A stretch of 64,000 nt of DNA from Allium sativum (taxonomy: Eukaryota > Streptophyta > Magnoliopsida > Asparagales > Amaryllidaceae), in the NCBI GenBank assembly GCA_030737875.1, contig CM060922.1, forward strand, positions 304,039,456 to 304,103,455, given 5' to 3'. The notes under the pieces are model-generated. The model had not been told where the DNA came from and searched no databases. It saw only the letters and a program-made list of their open reading frames with translations. A program made the translations under genes and the position numbers. Each line of letters starts with the position of its first letter. The first letter of the stretch is position 1. Of the stretch, positions 1 to 12,314 are shown one piece after another.

Positions 1-1256
1 GCACACCAGGTGCGGAATCTCATCCTGAACCCACCAACAACATTAAAAACAAGTATTGATGCTTGTATCTCAGTATTTGTCGAACCCCAGTTCGCATCGT
101 CCGATTTGGCCACTCGGAGAACGAGATCGCACCCAGCAAGAATAGCATCAACGTGAAGCTCTTTGGATGCTGGATTCAACGAATTTATTTTCAGGATTTA
201 TAGGAATTTGTGGATTTTGTTTTGGATTTTTCTTTTGGGAAATTTCTTACTGTAAAGAGCTTATGCGGTCCTATATAGTTGTTGCGGTGGTTGGTAGGAT
301 ATGTGGTCGGAAATGATGTGTGTGTGGCCTCCCATATGATCAGAGAATGAAGTGGGATATATATATTTTTCATTTTATTTTATTTATTCTAGTGATTTTA
401 TTCTCGTTTCTGGTCTTTAAAAATCCCTGTGACCACATACGACACCCAAAAATCACCAAACTGGACATGCACCTTCAGTTCGACATTACGGTCCCAACGA
501 AACTGGTTTCGTCGAATTTCGACTCCGTATGCTCACACAGCGTATTTTTAACCGTCGAAATACTGATTGTTTCTCACTCTAAAAATCCGTACGACCACAC
601 AGTGACTCTAAAAATTACGAAACTGGAAATCTAACAACTATTTGACATTGCGGATCCTACAAAATTAGTTTCGTCGAATTCCGACTTCGTTTGCATAAGT
701 GGCTATTTTTAACGCTTTGAATAGCCCATTTAAATATATAAATATATTTAAATAAATTAAATTAAATATTAATAAATGTATATTATCGTATATATTCGCC
801 GAGGAATATCATACAGCTCCAGTATAATTATATACTCACTATTCCGAGTCCAGATTGAATCGATATTCAATTTACATTGAAAATCCTTTTATAACGTATA
901 TAAAGCATCGCAAATTATAAAGGAATTTCCACAACGACTTTTTCTGAAATTTGATTTGGACGTACATCAAAATCTACACGACGAAATCCCGATTTTTCTC
1001 TTCCACTAGAAAGATATACTCCACCAGCTCCACACGTTTCTTGTTTCACAGAAATCCGGCTTAAAATGAATCATGTACATTCAGTTGAAGTTCAAATCGC
1101 CAAATTGCGAACTGCCGCGACGTTTCAGGTTCGTTTTAATTATAATTATAAATTATAAGTTCGAACGTTTTACTTTAAGTTATCGATATCGCCAAATCGA
1201 TATATAAATAATTAAATAAATTAATTATTCGACAGCTAACAAAACGCGCCATTACA
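1..1256 (-). mobile_element. Element A1, 3' LTR (partial, cut by window start)
   Basis: This stretch matches 7042-8297 without a net length change (constant offset 7041). I counted about 22 substitutions by eye, mostly C/T or A/G transitions, so the pair is roughly 98% identical. On the minus strand the LTR begins TGTAATGGCGCG just after the polypurine tract at 1257-1270. Only the first 1.26 kb of the 5.6-kb LTR is in the window. The pair identifies A1 as a fairly young insertion of family A. Confidence 0.9.
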
Positions 1257-1270
1257 GACTTCCCCCCTTA
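1257..1270 (-). other. A1 polypurine tract
   Basis: The minus strand reads TAAGGGGGGAAGTC immediately before the LTR start TGTAATGG. It lies downstream of the conserved gypsy motif TTTCGAGGACGAAA. This is the expected plus-strand primer site. Confidence 0.85.
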
Positions 1271-2642
1271 AAATAATTTCGTCCTCGAAATTGCTAAGTT
1301 AGAAAAATGCTACAAACTCTACTAACTAGATTTAAAAATCCTTTTTTTGTTTACCTCTAAATTTCAGTTACGACTGGACCTATTTAATTTTAATTTATTT
1401 TATTAATTCATTTCCGACCAACTAAAATTTTCAAAAATTCTGAAAATTTTCTAACACCTTAAATTTTCGAAAAATTTCGCCATAACCTCCTTTGTACGGC
1501 TCAATACGTCAAACCACAACTCGCCTCTCTAGGCCTCCTCCAATCCAAAAAGGAAATCAAAATAGCCCAGCGGCTTGCTAATTCGGCTCATAAAATCCAA
1601 ACTCATATATGATATAAACTTGTACCTTTTTGTTGGGCATTTAACTCTATCCCTTTCATCTGCTACCACTTTAACATATACCAATGTTATCCATTCCAAT
1701 TGATCTCCAATCAGTTCATATCCTCAAATCCAAATCAAATTTCATTCGAACTCTAATATCAAATTCCAAATTATTGACTTATCAATTTGGTTCTATTCTA
1801 GATTATCTCTAATCCAATTCAATTTTATTTAACTCGGTTCAAGTTAAATTTCAATTTATTTTTACCATCTCATTTTATTTAACTTCATTAGTTAAATTTT
1901 AATTCCAGAACTTAAGTTCCTGGGTTTCTTTCAAATCAATTTGAAATCATAATGCCAATTCAAAGCCTTTGAATTTCTAAACAACTTGTTTTCTCAAAAC
2001 AATTCAAAAACAAAACCTTTGGTAGTAATCCGTCACTTAGAACTCGAAAATGAACACTGATGATGTCTAGATTCATCATCAGAATCTATTTTCCAGCTAT
2101 CGAAGTGAGTTCAATACTATATCATTTTCAATTTGAAAAACATTTTCAAAATCTCCCAGGAACTTAAAATTTCCTTATTTTAAATTCCAAATTCTGATTT
2201 AAATTCATATTTAATTCAAACTATTTCATATATTACATTCATATGAATTCTGATTGGTCATTTATAACCATTTCACCCTTTTATAATCTTATTCGATTAT
2301 AATAACAACCAACACAATCAATATACTATAATAATTTCAAGATATATATTTCTTCTATAAACAAATATATTTTGGGAAAAATTATTTCATTTACCCTCTT
2401 TCAAAACATACCATGACGGTTCATTGTATTCGAGTGTTTAGTAACCCTTATCGATACAGTGGATCAAACTGATCGACCAGAATTCATAAGCCACTCAACC
2501 AATGAGTCTCCACAATATAAAACCATTTTATATTGAATAACAATTACGCGCTCATATATATACACTCAAACTCAATCTAGGATATTACTAATCCCATCTC
2601 TATTGAGTTATGCCAGAGAGCCAAGGTAATCACTTAACTTAA

Positions 2643-2654
2643 GCTCTGATACCA
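2643..2654 (-). other. A1 primer-binding site (initiator tRNA-Met type)
   Basis: The minus strand reads TGGTATCAGAGC, two bases after the LTR end CGTTACA. This is the usual tRNA-iMet-complementary PBS of plant Ty3/gypsy elements. It fixes both the orientation and the 5' LTR boundary. Confidence 0.9.
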
Positions 2655-2993
2655 ACTGTAACGGCTGGAAATTTTCGACTCCTCGAGAGTCGAAAATTCC
2701 GAGAATGTTAGTGAAAGAAAGTAGAGGGTGAGGAAGAAAAGATAGAACTAATAGAATAGAAGAAGAAGAAGAACTTACATCATCAGAGTAAACACGAATC
2801 TCACAGCGGAACGAATAAAATATAACATAACTTTGAAATACAAATCAGTACTCGTATATACATACCATTTCAAAGTACAACACTTAACAACACAGCGGAA
2901 TAATAATAGCTATAATCCTGAAGCCTCCTGCTCCAAGCTCTCCAAGTGTATCTGTAAAATCCCGACTACTTGACTGCCCGTATAAATTTAGGC

Positions 2994-3055
2994 ACCCAAG
3001 AGTTTAGGGGAAACAAAACAAAATAAACTCTGGGTCGGTCATGGGACTGGTGTGA
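2994..3055 (-). other. Conserved LTR 3'-region block with CAGTC hairpin (A1)
   Basis: On the minus strand it holds a short hairpin CAGTC-ccat-GACCG followed by ACC, then GAGTTTA ... TAAACTC, which can form a second stem, then TTGGGTGCC. The same order appears in A2 (12690-12752), C (19199-19255, 25605-25680), F (47083-47142) and, in altered form, A3 (61440-61470). It is probably an RNA structural element of the LTR transcript. Confidence 0.6.
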
Positions 3056-4859
3056 ATAAAACTCCAACACTTGGTTAAATAAAGGATATCTTTCTGATAT
3101 TATAATAATGTCTAAATACAAATAGATATCAATCTAGCAGAACGCTTGCATCTCACGTTCCACATACATAGTATACAAATAAAACCGTGAGCGCTTATTG
3201 GAGATTGGATTCCAACAGACAAGGTATGTGAGCACCTTCCGATCAGTGTACTCTAGAGGAGATACACTAGGGTTCAACAAGAACGTCTTGCAACCCGGCC
3301 ACACATGACCGTCCACTCATTTAGCTTGAGTGTAACGAATATATTATCACCGATGGTTGGGATCAGCAACCATCCTTCCCGATAAGGGACAGCATTGAAA
3401 TAGATTATAAAGAAGTACAATTGAATATTCTCTAGATGGTGATAATACACCCTGCTTGGGTATGGCCCAACTAGCCATGCTGCCTAGCCCAACTTCTGTT
3501 ATTTCCGGGTTGTGAGGTTTGAGGTCACGTTTATCACTTTGACAGATTATTGCTTCAATTACTTTGAATGCCACATCGTCATACCCGCCAAATCATTATC
3601 GATTTCTCAAGGCATCACGAGTATAAAAGCTAAGAGAAACGAATTTCTCCGCCACCAACGTAATACATTTAAAGAGATCAACATATGATTCGTTAAGAAT
3701 ACTTTGTCAGACACTCGTCCATATACGTTGTTCTGGGACTGAATAAACCGAAGGCACTATTCAGTGAATCCATCCTACCTAGGCTTTTTACAATAGCCCT
3801 TGCACTTCACTCCGTCTTCAATTATCTTCAGCGTACTTGATTCGCAACGCTTATGCTAATACGGAGTGGTTCTTGGATTATAATCCAACCAGTCTCTCCA
3901 TATTTACATCGTAAATATGGTCAAAACTTTGATAGTCTGTGATTCAACTATCAAATGAAAACATGTCGGTGTACAAACAACGATCTTATTTCCAAATGGA
4001 AATTCGATCGATCAATCATCATATGTTCATATTTACTTATTTCATATATTTAGAAAATATCTGTTATTAATCATTGGAAAACATTTCTATAGCTTAATTT
4101 CACATCACTATTATTTCACAACTATCAGTCCCTAACTGTAACTAGTATGAGGACAATTCTCGAAGTATCAATCCGGAAGGTCGAAACCAACATCAGATCG
4201 TCACCTAGAAAACTATTCAACTTACCCTCTCCAGTCAGTTTCTGAATTTGCTTAACTCTATTTCTTAAATTCTTATCATGAAAACATTTCATTTTCTATG
4301 TTTAGAAAACATATCTGACTATATTTGGAAAACGTTTCCAAAACTCATTTACGGATTTCCAGTGAACGTTGTATAAAACATTGTTTTGCTTAATCCATTT
4401 ATCGCTTATTCCTTAACTTTATTCCTAATCAACCTTTTAGATCGAACCACAACTATTCCTTTGTCAATTCTGAAGTCAATCAAGTTGGGGTATAATTACC
4501 TCGTAGACCATAATTGAACAACGTCCTTTACTGTGAAATAGATGAAGCTCATCACTCACTTTTTACAATCATCTGTTTACGCAAATTCTTGGATTCAGGT
4601 TACAAATCCACTTCTTATATGACAACGTTTGATTATAACTATAACGTTATAATTCCTACCCCTAAAATATCTAACCTAAATTATAAATTTATTTCCTAAC
4701 TCGAATAATTTAACAGACACCTAATTTCTAAATCAATAACTGAATCTTGATTTAAACCCTGGAAAGTAAATAGTACTTCCCCGAATTCGCTATAATCGAA
4801 TTCGACGTATAACTCTCTTTCGAGTAATCTCTATTCGATTAACTCCCTTGTTAATAACT

Positions 4860-5400
4860 TATATTCGATAAACTCTATTTCGATTAACCCCTATCGAATA
4901 ACTAATATTCGATTTACTTAAATGGATTAACTTTTATCGAATAACTAAATTTGATTAACTCAAATTAAATAACTGATATTCAATTAACTTGATTTGATTT
5001 ATTCCTTCTCGAATAACTAATATTCGAATAACTCTTATTAATTTAACTTTATTCAAATAAGTAATTTGAATAACTCTAGCTTGTTTAACTCTATTCGAAT
5101 AACTAATTCGAATAACTTATATATGTTTAACTCTATTCGAATAACTAATTCGAATAACTTATATGTGGTTAACTCTATTCGAATAACTAATTCGAATAAC
5201 TTATATGTGTTTAACTATATTCGAATAACTAATTCGAATAGCTTATATGTGTTTAACTCTATTCGAATAACTAATTCGAATAGCTTATATGTGATTAACT
5301 TTATTCGAATAACTAATTCGAATAACTAATTCGAATAACTTAGCTCTATTCGAATAACTAATTCGAATAACTTATTTGATTTACTCCTTCGAATAACTAT
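4860..5400. repeat. Tandem hairpin repeat, ATTCGAAT type (in A1 LTR)
   Basis: Imperfect direct repeats of about 42 bp are clearest at 5085-5370. Each unit holds TATTCGAAT-aacta-ATTCGAATA, which is self-complementary. The ORF spanning 5066-5329 is a by-product of the repeat, not a gene. The equivalent block in A2 is at 14400-15157. Confidence 0.85.
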
Positions 5401-5819
5401 TATTCGAATACTTTATTTGCTTATAAAGATTTCCCTTTTTATCACGTTTATTCATCAAAAGATTTCCTTTAACAACGTTTATTCATTTATAAGATTTACT
5501 TTTAGTAATGGTTCTTCACTTTATAAATGTTCCTTTAATAATGTTTCTCCCCTTCTAAGGATTTCCCTTTAACAGCGTTTATTTACTTTATCGGTGTTAA
5601 AAACAATTTCTACTTCTCTATATAAGTTCAAACTTATATATCCCATTTATCAAACAATAAATATTTTATTTAATTTATAAAACATTATTTATAAATTAAA
5701 TCTTCTCACTTTATCTGTTAAAAATAGATTTCCTATTTAATATCTCCTTAAAATCCATATCGTGTTATACTTGTGTGCGAAGCACGAGTTTAAATCTATC
5801 CTTGTATAATTCTATTTAT

Positions 5820-6050
5820 TTTCTGAACAAGTGTTCCTTTATTTATTCCCTAAATAAATATTCCTTTATTCCATTTATTTATAATCTAAATAAATGTTCC
5901 TTTATTTATTTCCTAAATAAATATTCCTTTATATTCTAATTCATTTATTTTCTAAATAAATGTTTCTATTTTATTTCATTTATCTTCTAAATAAATGTTT
6001 CCTTTTTCATTTATTTATTTTCTAATTAAATAAATGTTTTCCTTTTATAA
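5820..6050. repeat. Tandem hairpin repeat, TTTATTT/AAATAAA type (in A1 LTR)
   Basis: There are several copies of TTTATTT-tcct-AAATAAA spaced 30-60 bp apart. The matching block in A2 is at 26160-26400. Stem words differ from those of the ATTCGAAT block but the stem-loop layout is the same. Confidence 0.75.
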
Positions 6051-6242
6051 AATCCTATCGATTTTATAAATAAGATTCATTTTCAATATAAACATTGAAA
6101 ATCCCCTTATCAACATTTCGGTATGTTATGGTATTCAATCATATAAAATCACGATGTTCAATATCGTCCAAGCACATATAATCGCCCACAGATTTTATAT
6201 CACATTATATAACAATATATGAAAAACAATAAAATAACTGTT

Positions 6243-6264
6243 GAGGAATCCAGTCGGATTCCTC
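6243..6264. other. Perfect 9-bp hairpin conserved in A-family LTRs
   Basis: GAGGAATCC and GGATTCCTC flank the loop agtc, followed by CAACCTGTTTCCCTG. The A2 copy (26864-26885) has GAGGAGTCC / GGACCCCTC and the A3 copy (63893-63914) has GAGGAATCC / GGATCCCTC. One inner pair changes from A-T to G-C between A1 and A2 while pairing is kept. Confidence 0.65.
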
Positions 6265-8297
6265 CAACCTGTTTCCCTGCATCACAGATGTTAGACAATA
6301 TAGATAACATCACTTTCAGTTCCATATGATATATTCTGTTAAACAGAATCAATATAGAAATTTAACTAACTGACTAGCAGTTCAATCAAACAATCAACAC
6401 ACAGTCAAACAGACAATTTTAACAGTTCTAACAATACAACATGAAATTATAAACTGTTCAGAGTTAGTGAGTTTTACTCACATTGGACTGTTATCGTTAA
6501 AAACGAATAACTGTCTTTGATTTAGACGGACAATTTATTTCACCATAAATTGTAACGAGCTCGGATTCACTCCTGGTCTGTCTCATTGTGTTGCTCCCGT
6601 CCATACGATCCCGACGGATCTTGTTTCGTCAGATTCTGACATCGTACGAGCAAGTTACGTATTTTACAAGTTCGATATATATTTAAAAAAAATAAAAACT
6701 TGGTTTTAACATGGCAAATGGGCCTTACCTTTCCCTCCACCGGCCCACTACCCTTAACAGCCCACGTCTGCACCTTTAATACCGTTGGCCTTCAAACCCT
6801 TCTTTCCCAAATCCTAAACGCGACTCCAGTATTTCCCTTTTCACCATTAACCGAACTCCCTTCCCAAACCGTTCCACCATCCCATCACCGTTCACCAAAC
6901 AAACAATACCACCTTCATCTCCTTCCAAATCCGAACAGCCTGGTACCAATCACTCCCCACTCGATCGCCAGCCCATCACCGCGACTTCGAGCAGCCACCG
7001 TGAACCACCGACGTTTCTCATCACCGAAACCCACACAAAAAGCACACCAGGTGCGAAATCTCATCCTGAACCCACCAACAACATTAAAAACAAGTATTGA
7101 TGCTTGTATCTCAGTATTTGTCGAACCCTAGTTCGCATCGTCCGATTTGGCCACTCGAAGAACGAGATCGCACCCGGCAAGAATAGCATCAGCGTGAAGC
7201 TCTTTGGATGCTGGATTCAACGAATTTATTTTCAGGATTTATAGGAATTTGTGGATTTTGTTTTGGATTTTTCTTTTGGGAAATTTCTTACTGTAAAGAG
7301 CTTATGCGGTCCTATATAGTTGTTGCGGTGGTTGGTAGGATATGTGGTCGGAAATGATGTGTGTGTGGCCTCCCATATGATCAGAGAATGAAGTGGGATA
7401 TATATATTTTTTATTTTATTTTATTTATTCTAGTGATTTTATTCTCGTTTCTGGTCTTTAAAAATCCCTGTGACCACATACGATACCCAAAAATCACCAA
7501 ACTGGACATGCACCTTCAGTTCGACATTACGGTCCCAACGAAACTGGTTTCGTCGAATTCCGACTCCGTATGCTCACACAGCGTATTTTTAACCGTCGAA
7601 ATACTGATTGTTTCTCACTCTAAAAATCCGTATGACCACACAGTGACTCTAAAAATCACGAAATTGGAAATCTAACAACTATTTGACATTGCGGATCCAA
7701 CAAAATTAGTTTCATCGAATTCCGACTTCGTTTGCAAAAGTGGCTATATTTAACGCTTTGAATAGCCCATTTAAATATATAAATATATTTAAATAAATTA
7801 AATTAAATATTAATAAATGTATATTATCATATATATTCGCCGAGGAATATCATACAGCTCCAGTATAATTATGTACTCGCTATTCCGAGTCCAGATTGAA
7901 TCGATATTCAATTTACATTGAAAATCCTTTTATAACGTATATAAAGCGTCGCAAATTATAAAGGAATTTCCACAGCGACTTTTTCTGAAATTTGATTTGG
8001 ACGTACATCAAAATCTACACGACGAAATCCCGATTTTTCTCTTCCACTAGAAAGATATACTCCACCAGCTCCACACGTTTCTTGTTTCACAGAAATCCAG
8101 CTTAAAATGAATCATGTACATTCAGTTGAAGTTCAAATCGCCAAATTGCGAACTGCCGCGACGTTTCAGGTTCGTTTTAATTATAATTATAAATTATAAG
8201 TTTGAACGTTTTACTTTAAGTTATCGATATCGCCAAATCGATATATAAATAATTAAATAAATTAATTATTCGACAGCTAACAAAACGCGCCATTACA

Positions 8298-8463
8298 CAT
8301 AACTTCCTCATACGAAGTCCAATTCACACAAACTCGGACTCTATTTCAAGCAGAATTCCGAGACGAACGCAATGGCGCAACCCGTTTCCCTTAATTACCA
8401 CATTTTAAATTAAGTATTCTTTAATTTGTTAACTTTTATTTTTTAAACTTACAGGGTGTTACG
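8298..8463 (-). mobile_element. D0 3' LTR, first 166 bp
   Basis: The sequence matches the start of the D0 5' LTR at 32446-32595, with shared blocks such as CATAACTTC and CGCAATGGCGCAACCC. On the minus strand it begins CGTAACACCCTG, whereas the 5' LTR begins TGTAACCCCCCA. The remainder is displaced by the A1 insertion. Confidence 0.8.
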
Positions 8464-9081
8464 TTCTCCCCTCCTTAAAGGATTTCGCCCCCGAAATCTC
8501 CAAGTTAAGGAGAATGCATATCCTAACATCCAATCATCCATCTACTCAACCATCAAGCACAGGCATCCATTGTCCTTACAAGATTTCTAATGCTGTATGA
8601 ACATATGCAAGAAGTGTGTGTATATGTTCCTTATCTAGTGCAAAATCAGGCGGTCTTCAAATTGACCGGTTCAATTGACCTCCTTAATGTGAATCATGAT
8701 AGTGCCATGTGTCCATTATGTATGCGAAAGAATCCTATCGATACATATTATTTCTACATGTGTGCACAACCATTCATCAAAATGCAGCATCCATATGATA
8801 ACACAACCATTATACATCCATTAATTTAAATATGCACACACATTTATATGCAACATGAAGGTGATTGAGCCGATCTAGTGCCTAAGGTGTGTGTACATGC
8901 ATCCATGAGCAACCACCAGCAACCACTTGCATCTATTTGCACCCACCAAACATAACATGTCTCAAACACATGTTTAAACCATAGGGTTCTTCCTAACTAA
9001 AGATCGAAGATGTCATTGCAAAGATAATACTAAAAGATAGGACAACGTATCAACAAAGCGGTAGGAAAAGGAGAAATCAAA
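8464..9081 (-). mobile_element. D0 polypurine tract and 3' non-coding interior
   Basis: The minus strand shows TTTCGGGGGCGAAATCC then TTAAGGAGGGGAGAA directly before the LTR, a typical gypsy PPT region. The rest is non-coding and matches 54243-54800 of D-II, for example around the words CATCCAATCATCC. No other feature is seen. Confidence 0.75.
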
Positions 9082-9343
9082 ACATATCCTCAAAAAGGTA
9101 AGGGTACAATGTACGCATCTTATCTTCTATCTCCCAAGTCGCGTCTCTTTGATCACCTCCCTATTGCACTTTGACCAACTTGACCTCTTTGTTGCGAAGC
9201 TTTTTGACCTTCGATCCGAGAATGCGTGTAGGAGCTTGTCTGATCGTGGCATTGCGCTCTACTTCCACTTCTTCGAGCGTGCTCGGCTCTACCACTTCTG
9301 TCGTATCGTGTAAACACTTACGCAGATGTGAAACATGAAACAC
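9082..9343 (-). pseudogene. D0 pol: integrase C-terminal chromodomain-like tail
   Basis: The frame contains VFHVSHLRK-type sequence (FHVSHLRKCL), then KVKKLRNKEVKLVKVQ and, after a stop codon at 9161-9163, DATWEIED and KMRTLYP. This order is characteristic of the tail of Tekay/Del-clade chromoviruses, whose degenerate chromodomain targets integration to heterochromatin. The stop falls where the family usually has W (TGG to TAG), consistent with deamination on the methylated strand. The product is not functional. The clade call rests on motif recognition only. Confidence 0.8.
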
Positions 9344-10556
9344 GTCATGAACTCCGCTGAGCTTCTATGGTAACTTTACTCTATACGCCATCTGTCCAAT
9401 CCTCTCCGTAATTGGAAAGGGTCCTACGAACCTCGGTGCCAACTTCCCTACTGATCCAAAATGGACTACGTTTCTTAACGGTGACACCTTAACAAAAAAA
9501 CCATGTCCCTAATATTGAATTCAAGATCGGTTCATCTCCTATCAGAATATGACTTATGTCGGTCCTGCACCGTCTTCATTCGCCGTCGAATCAGGTCTAT
9601 CTTCACCGAAGTCTCCCTAATCATGTCGGGTCCAAGCAAAACCTTATCCGTGGATTCCCACCAACATGTAGGTGATCGGCACGGTCGTCCATAAATGGGC
9701 TCAGAAGGTGCAATGCCAATGCTAGCCTGTAAACTATTATTATAAGCGAACTCTACTAGTGGAAGGTGTTCTTCCCATGTTCCTCCAAAGTCTAGAATGC
9801 ATAGCCTCAGAAGGTCTTATAGTACCTGATTCACCCTCTCGGTCTGGCCATCCGTCTGAGGATGATAAGCGGTACTTAAGCATAATTGCGTTCCAACCGC
9901 CTCTTGTAAGCTCTTCCAAAATTCTCTTGTGAAAATGAGATCTCTATCGCTCACAATGCTAGAGTGTATGCCGTGCAAACGAACTCTCTCGAAGCTAAAC
10001 AAATGCTAACCATGCGGTGGTCCTTCTACTTTTAACGGAAATAAAATGGGCACTCTTCGTAAGTCTGTCTACAATTACCCAAATCCCCGTATTACCCTTC
10101 TTCGATCTTGGTAACCCATCTATAAAATCCATGGAAACACTTTCCCATTTCCAAAGAGGAACCTCTAAAGGATGGAGCAAACCTCCGAGCTTCTTTTGCT
10201 CCGCCTTGACTTGCTAACACACTAAGCATCTAGCAATGAACTCGGCCACGTCCTTCTTCATTCCGACCCAAAAGAAAACTTGCTTTATACCCTTATACAT
10301 CTTATCACCACCGGGATGTATGGTCATCTTAGAGCGATGTGAGTCTTTAAGAATTGCCTTCTTCAAACTCTCGTCTTGTGATACGCAAAGTCTTCCATCT
10401 CTACGTAGCCAACCTCTCTCATCTATAGCATATCTATCAAGATGACTCGAGGACTCCCCTCCTATAAGCTCGCCTACTATCTCAACCATCTGTGGGTCAT
10501 TTTGCAATGCCTCTCCAACTCGACCCAAAAGTGCAGGTTGCACCTCTAACGATGCC
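9344..10556 (-). pseudogene. D0 pol: integrase (HHCC and DD35E domains), broken
   Basis: Reading the minus strand, an HHCC zinc-binding domain is present (H in DSHRSK, H in TIHPGG, C-x2-C in ARCLVC). The catalytic core follows: DFIDGLP with the first Asp, SDRDLIF with the second, and [10 protein letters not shown] with the Glu. Then come EFAYNNS and a GPF-type module (APRFVGPFP). The frame shifts and carries stops between ARCLVC and the core and again near 9816. The enzyme would have inserted the cDNA into the genome; this copy is dead. The N-terminal part follows RT almost directly, so the RNase H region is missing. Confidence 0.88.
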
Positions 10557-11440
10557 AATGACCCGGGTACAAAATCGAGTGAGAGGCGCTGATATCTTCG
10601 TGAAGTCTTTAATGAACTTCCTATAATAACCAGCCAACCCTAAAAAGCTTCTTACTTCTGTTGCGTTCTTAGGTGTTTTCCAATCTTTGATTGCAACTAC
10701 CTTAGCGGGATCCGCAGCTATCCCTTCCTTAGAGACCACGTGTCCTAAGAACCTCACTTCTTTTCTCCAAAAATGGCACTTGGAGAACTTAGCTTTAAGT
10801 TGATGCGCTCGTAGGGTCTCTAAGACATCCCAAAGATGTAGGGCATGCACCTCTTCATTTTTAGAGAAAACCAGAATATCATCTACAAAGACTACCACAA
10901 ACTTGTTTAGAAACTCCCTAAACACCCTACTCATTAAGTCAACAAAGTATGCAGGTGCATTTGTCAAACCAAAAGGCATGATGAGTCACTCAAAAAAACC
11001 GTCAGGTGTTCTAAATGCAGTCTTATCGATTCTATCTTCAGTCACCCTTAGTTGATGAAACCCTGTAGCCAAATCCAGTTGCGAGAAAATTGAAGCACCC
11101 ACCAAATCATCTATCCTCGACAATGGGCGTTTGTTTTTTTTTTTGGCTTCTATAGTCCACGCACAATCTAAGTGAACCACCAGTTTTCGTAGCAAAAACG
11201 ACTAGAGCGCCCTACTCCGAAATACTCCTTCTTATGAACCCCTTCTTAAGCGACTCTTTCACTTGCTTACTGAGTTCTCTTCTCTCTCTCGGAGCCATGT
11301 GGCACACTGGTACTGCAACTGGCTTTGCATTATCTACTAGATATATTCGAAAGTCTATCTCGCGCCTCGGGGGGTAAACCTCGAACTTCATCGAAGGCGT
11401 CACTATATTCACAGACCGCCCGGACAGATTCCAAATCATC
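10557..11440 (-). pseudogene. D0 pol: reverse transcriptase, broken
   Basis: Recognisable RT pieces run in order on the minus strand: MAPRERRELSKQ and KGFIRRS at the N-terminal side, then [21 protein letters not shown] (first catalytic Asp), [26 protein letters not shown] (catalytic DD pair intact), FLGHVVS and [15 protein letters not shown] replaces the usual Trp just after RRSISE at about 11212, and a run of A at about 11133-11142 (T on the plus strand) shifts the frame. Downstream, APLTRF runs straight into integrase-side sequence, so the RNase H domain, normally over 100 residues, has been deleted. Confidence 0.9.
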
Positions 11441-11835
11441 GTTGGACGCGTCAGGGATTCTAGGTAACTACGCATCACCGGACCCCTAGGGTCACAAGAA
11501 ATATCAAGGGTCTTTCCACAACGAGTCAACAATCTAACTACCCTTCTTTCACAATCTAGGATGACACCGTATCTAGCTAGCCAATCCATACCTAGAATCA
11601 AGTCGTAGCCCATGAAGCCAAGAACAAAGGCGTCGCATTCAAACCCAACGCCCAAGATAGACACTCTCAAATCCCAACAAATCATTGAAAGATGAGCCGA
11701 ACCACTAACAGGATTTGAGACTACTATGGGATCCGTAACTAGACTAGTATTTAGGTGCAGTGTTTCAACTAACGAAGTAGATACAAACGAGTGTGAAGCG
11801 CCAGAATTCAAACAAGGTTCGAACAAGATAATCAA
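11441..11835 (-). pseudogene. D0 pol: retroviral-type aspartic protease, catalytic Asp lost
   Basis: The frame has NSGASHSFVS where the family has DSGA(T/S)HSFVS, so the catalytic Asp is Asn, a change explained by one G-to-A transition. It continues with SNPVSGSAHL, YDLILGMDWL and DCERRVVRL, the usual second half of plant gypsy proteases. The protease would cut the Gag-Pol polyprotein. It sits directly upstream of RT as expected. A degenerate copy of the same region lies in D-II at 55041-55350. Confidence 0.88.
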
Positions 11836-12314
11836 AAAGAAAAACCAAATTTACAACCAAGATATATTTCTACCTCTATCAGGTATGTCATTCGTGAGGG
11901 AACGCGTCTGCCCTCCAGAAGATCCTATACCTTGTCCTTACCTTTGCCTTTTGCTCCTTTGGATGATCCTAATAAGATGTCTTGTAATGAAAACAACTAG
12001 TCTTCTTCTTCGTTCCAACGTCTTTATTTAAGTAGTCAAGTATTTCACAAATGTGGCCCTTCCTTTTCTCTTGGCCCCTTATTATCCTTACCCCCTTTCT
12101 TTGGATCCACTACCTTATTGTGTCTTATCCATGTCTCTCCTGTACATTCTCTATTCGTGACCTCCCACCAAAACAAATGTCCTAATCCCATGAAGCGATT
12201 TTATGCTCATAGTACGAAAGTTCTTACATATCTTAGAAAAAGCGTCTATATGCGTGGAGGAAGAAATTCAAAAAGGAAATAGGAAGAGATTCAAAACGGA
12301 GAATCGAAGAAAAG
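11836..12314 (-). pseudogene. D0 gag C-terminal remnant with decayed zinc knuckle
   Basis: Around 11940-12010 on the minus strand a degenerate CCHC-like segment reads CFHYKTSY then a stop and DHPKEQ. The D-II copy (about 55490-55560) reads CFQYGETGHLIKDYP. Both are eroded forms of the Gag nucleocapsid knuckle C-x2-C-x4-H-x4-C. The rest of gag upstream is interrupted at 12315 by LTR A2 and mostly lost. Confidence 0.6.

Larger units (their letters stand above)
1257..2656 (-). mobile_element. Element A1, non-coding internal region
   Basis: This 1.4-kb interior lies between the two A1 LTRs. Reading the minus strand, it starts with a primer-binding site and ends with a gypsy-type motif (TTTCGAGGACGAAA at about 1279-1292) and a polypurine tract. 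I see no gag or pol similarity and no ORF of note; it is AT-rich throughout. An interior this short beside 5.6-kb LTRs marks A1 as a non-autonomous, LARD-like derivative that must borrow proteins from an autonomous gypsy element. Confidence 0.85.
2657..8297 (-). mobile_element. Element A1, 5' LTR (5.64 kb)
   Basis: On the minus strand it starts TGTAATGGCGC at 8297 and ends CCGTTACA at 2657 next to the PBS. At 5641 bp it is about four times as long as the interior. Inside it are hairpin-rich tandem arrays (4860-5400, 5820-6050), a conserved perfect hairpin at 6243-6264, and a conserved block at 2994-3055 shared with families C and F. No coding region is supported; the ORFs here are chance frames over repeats. 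The flanking bases at 8298-8302 are cataa; the matching duplication would lie left of the window. Confidence 0.88.

Noticed and set aside
2643..2654. GCTCTGATACCA as part of a tRNA gene
   Set aside because: It is the complement of a primer-binding site beside an LTR; no cloverleaf can be drawn around it. The same holds at 19595, 29015 and 55939.
5066..5329. Open frame of 87 codons with repeating NSIRITNSN residues
   Set aside because: It is the translation of the 42-bp ATTCGAAT tandem repeat inside an LTR; no independent evidence for a protein.
6700..7131. Open frame of 143 codons on the plus strand
   Set aside because: It lies antisense in LTR A1, low-complexity Pro/Ser/Thr content, no family recognised, and no similar frame noted in A2.
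9082..11835. Possible pararetrovirus insertion rather than a retrotransposon
   Set aside because: The domain order protease, RT, integrase with a chromodomain-like tail, plus LTR, PBS and PPT, fits Ty3/gypsy; plant pararetroviruses lack integrase.
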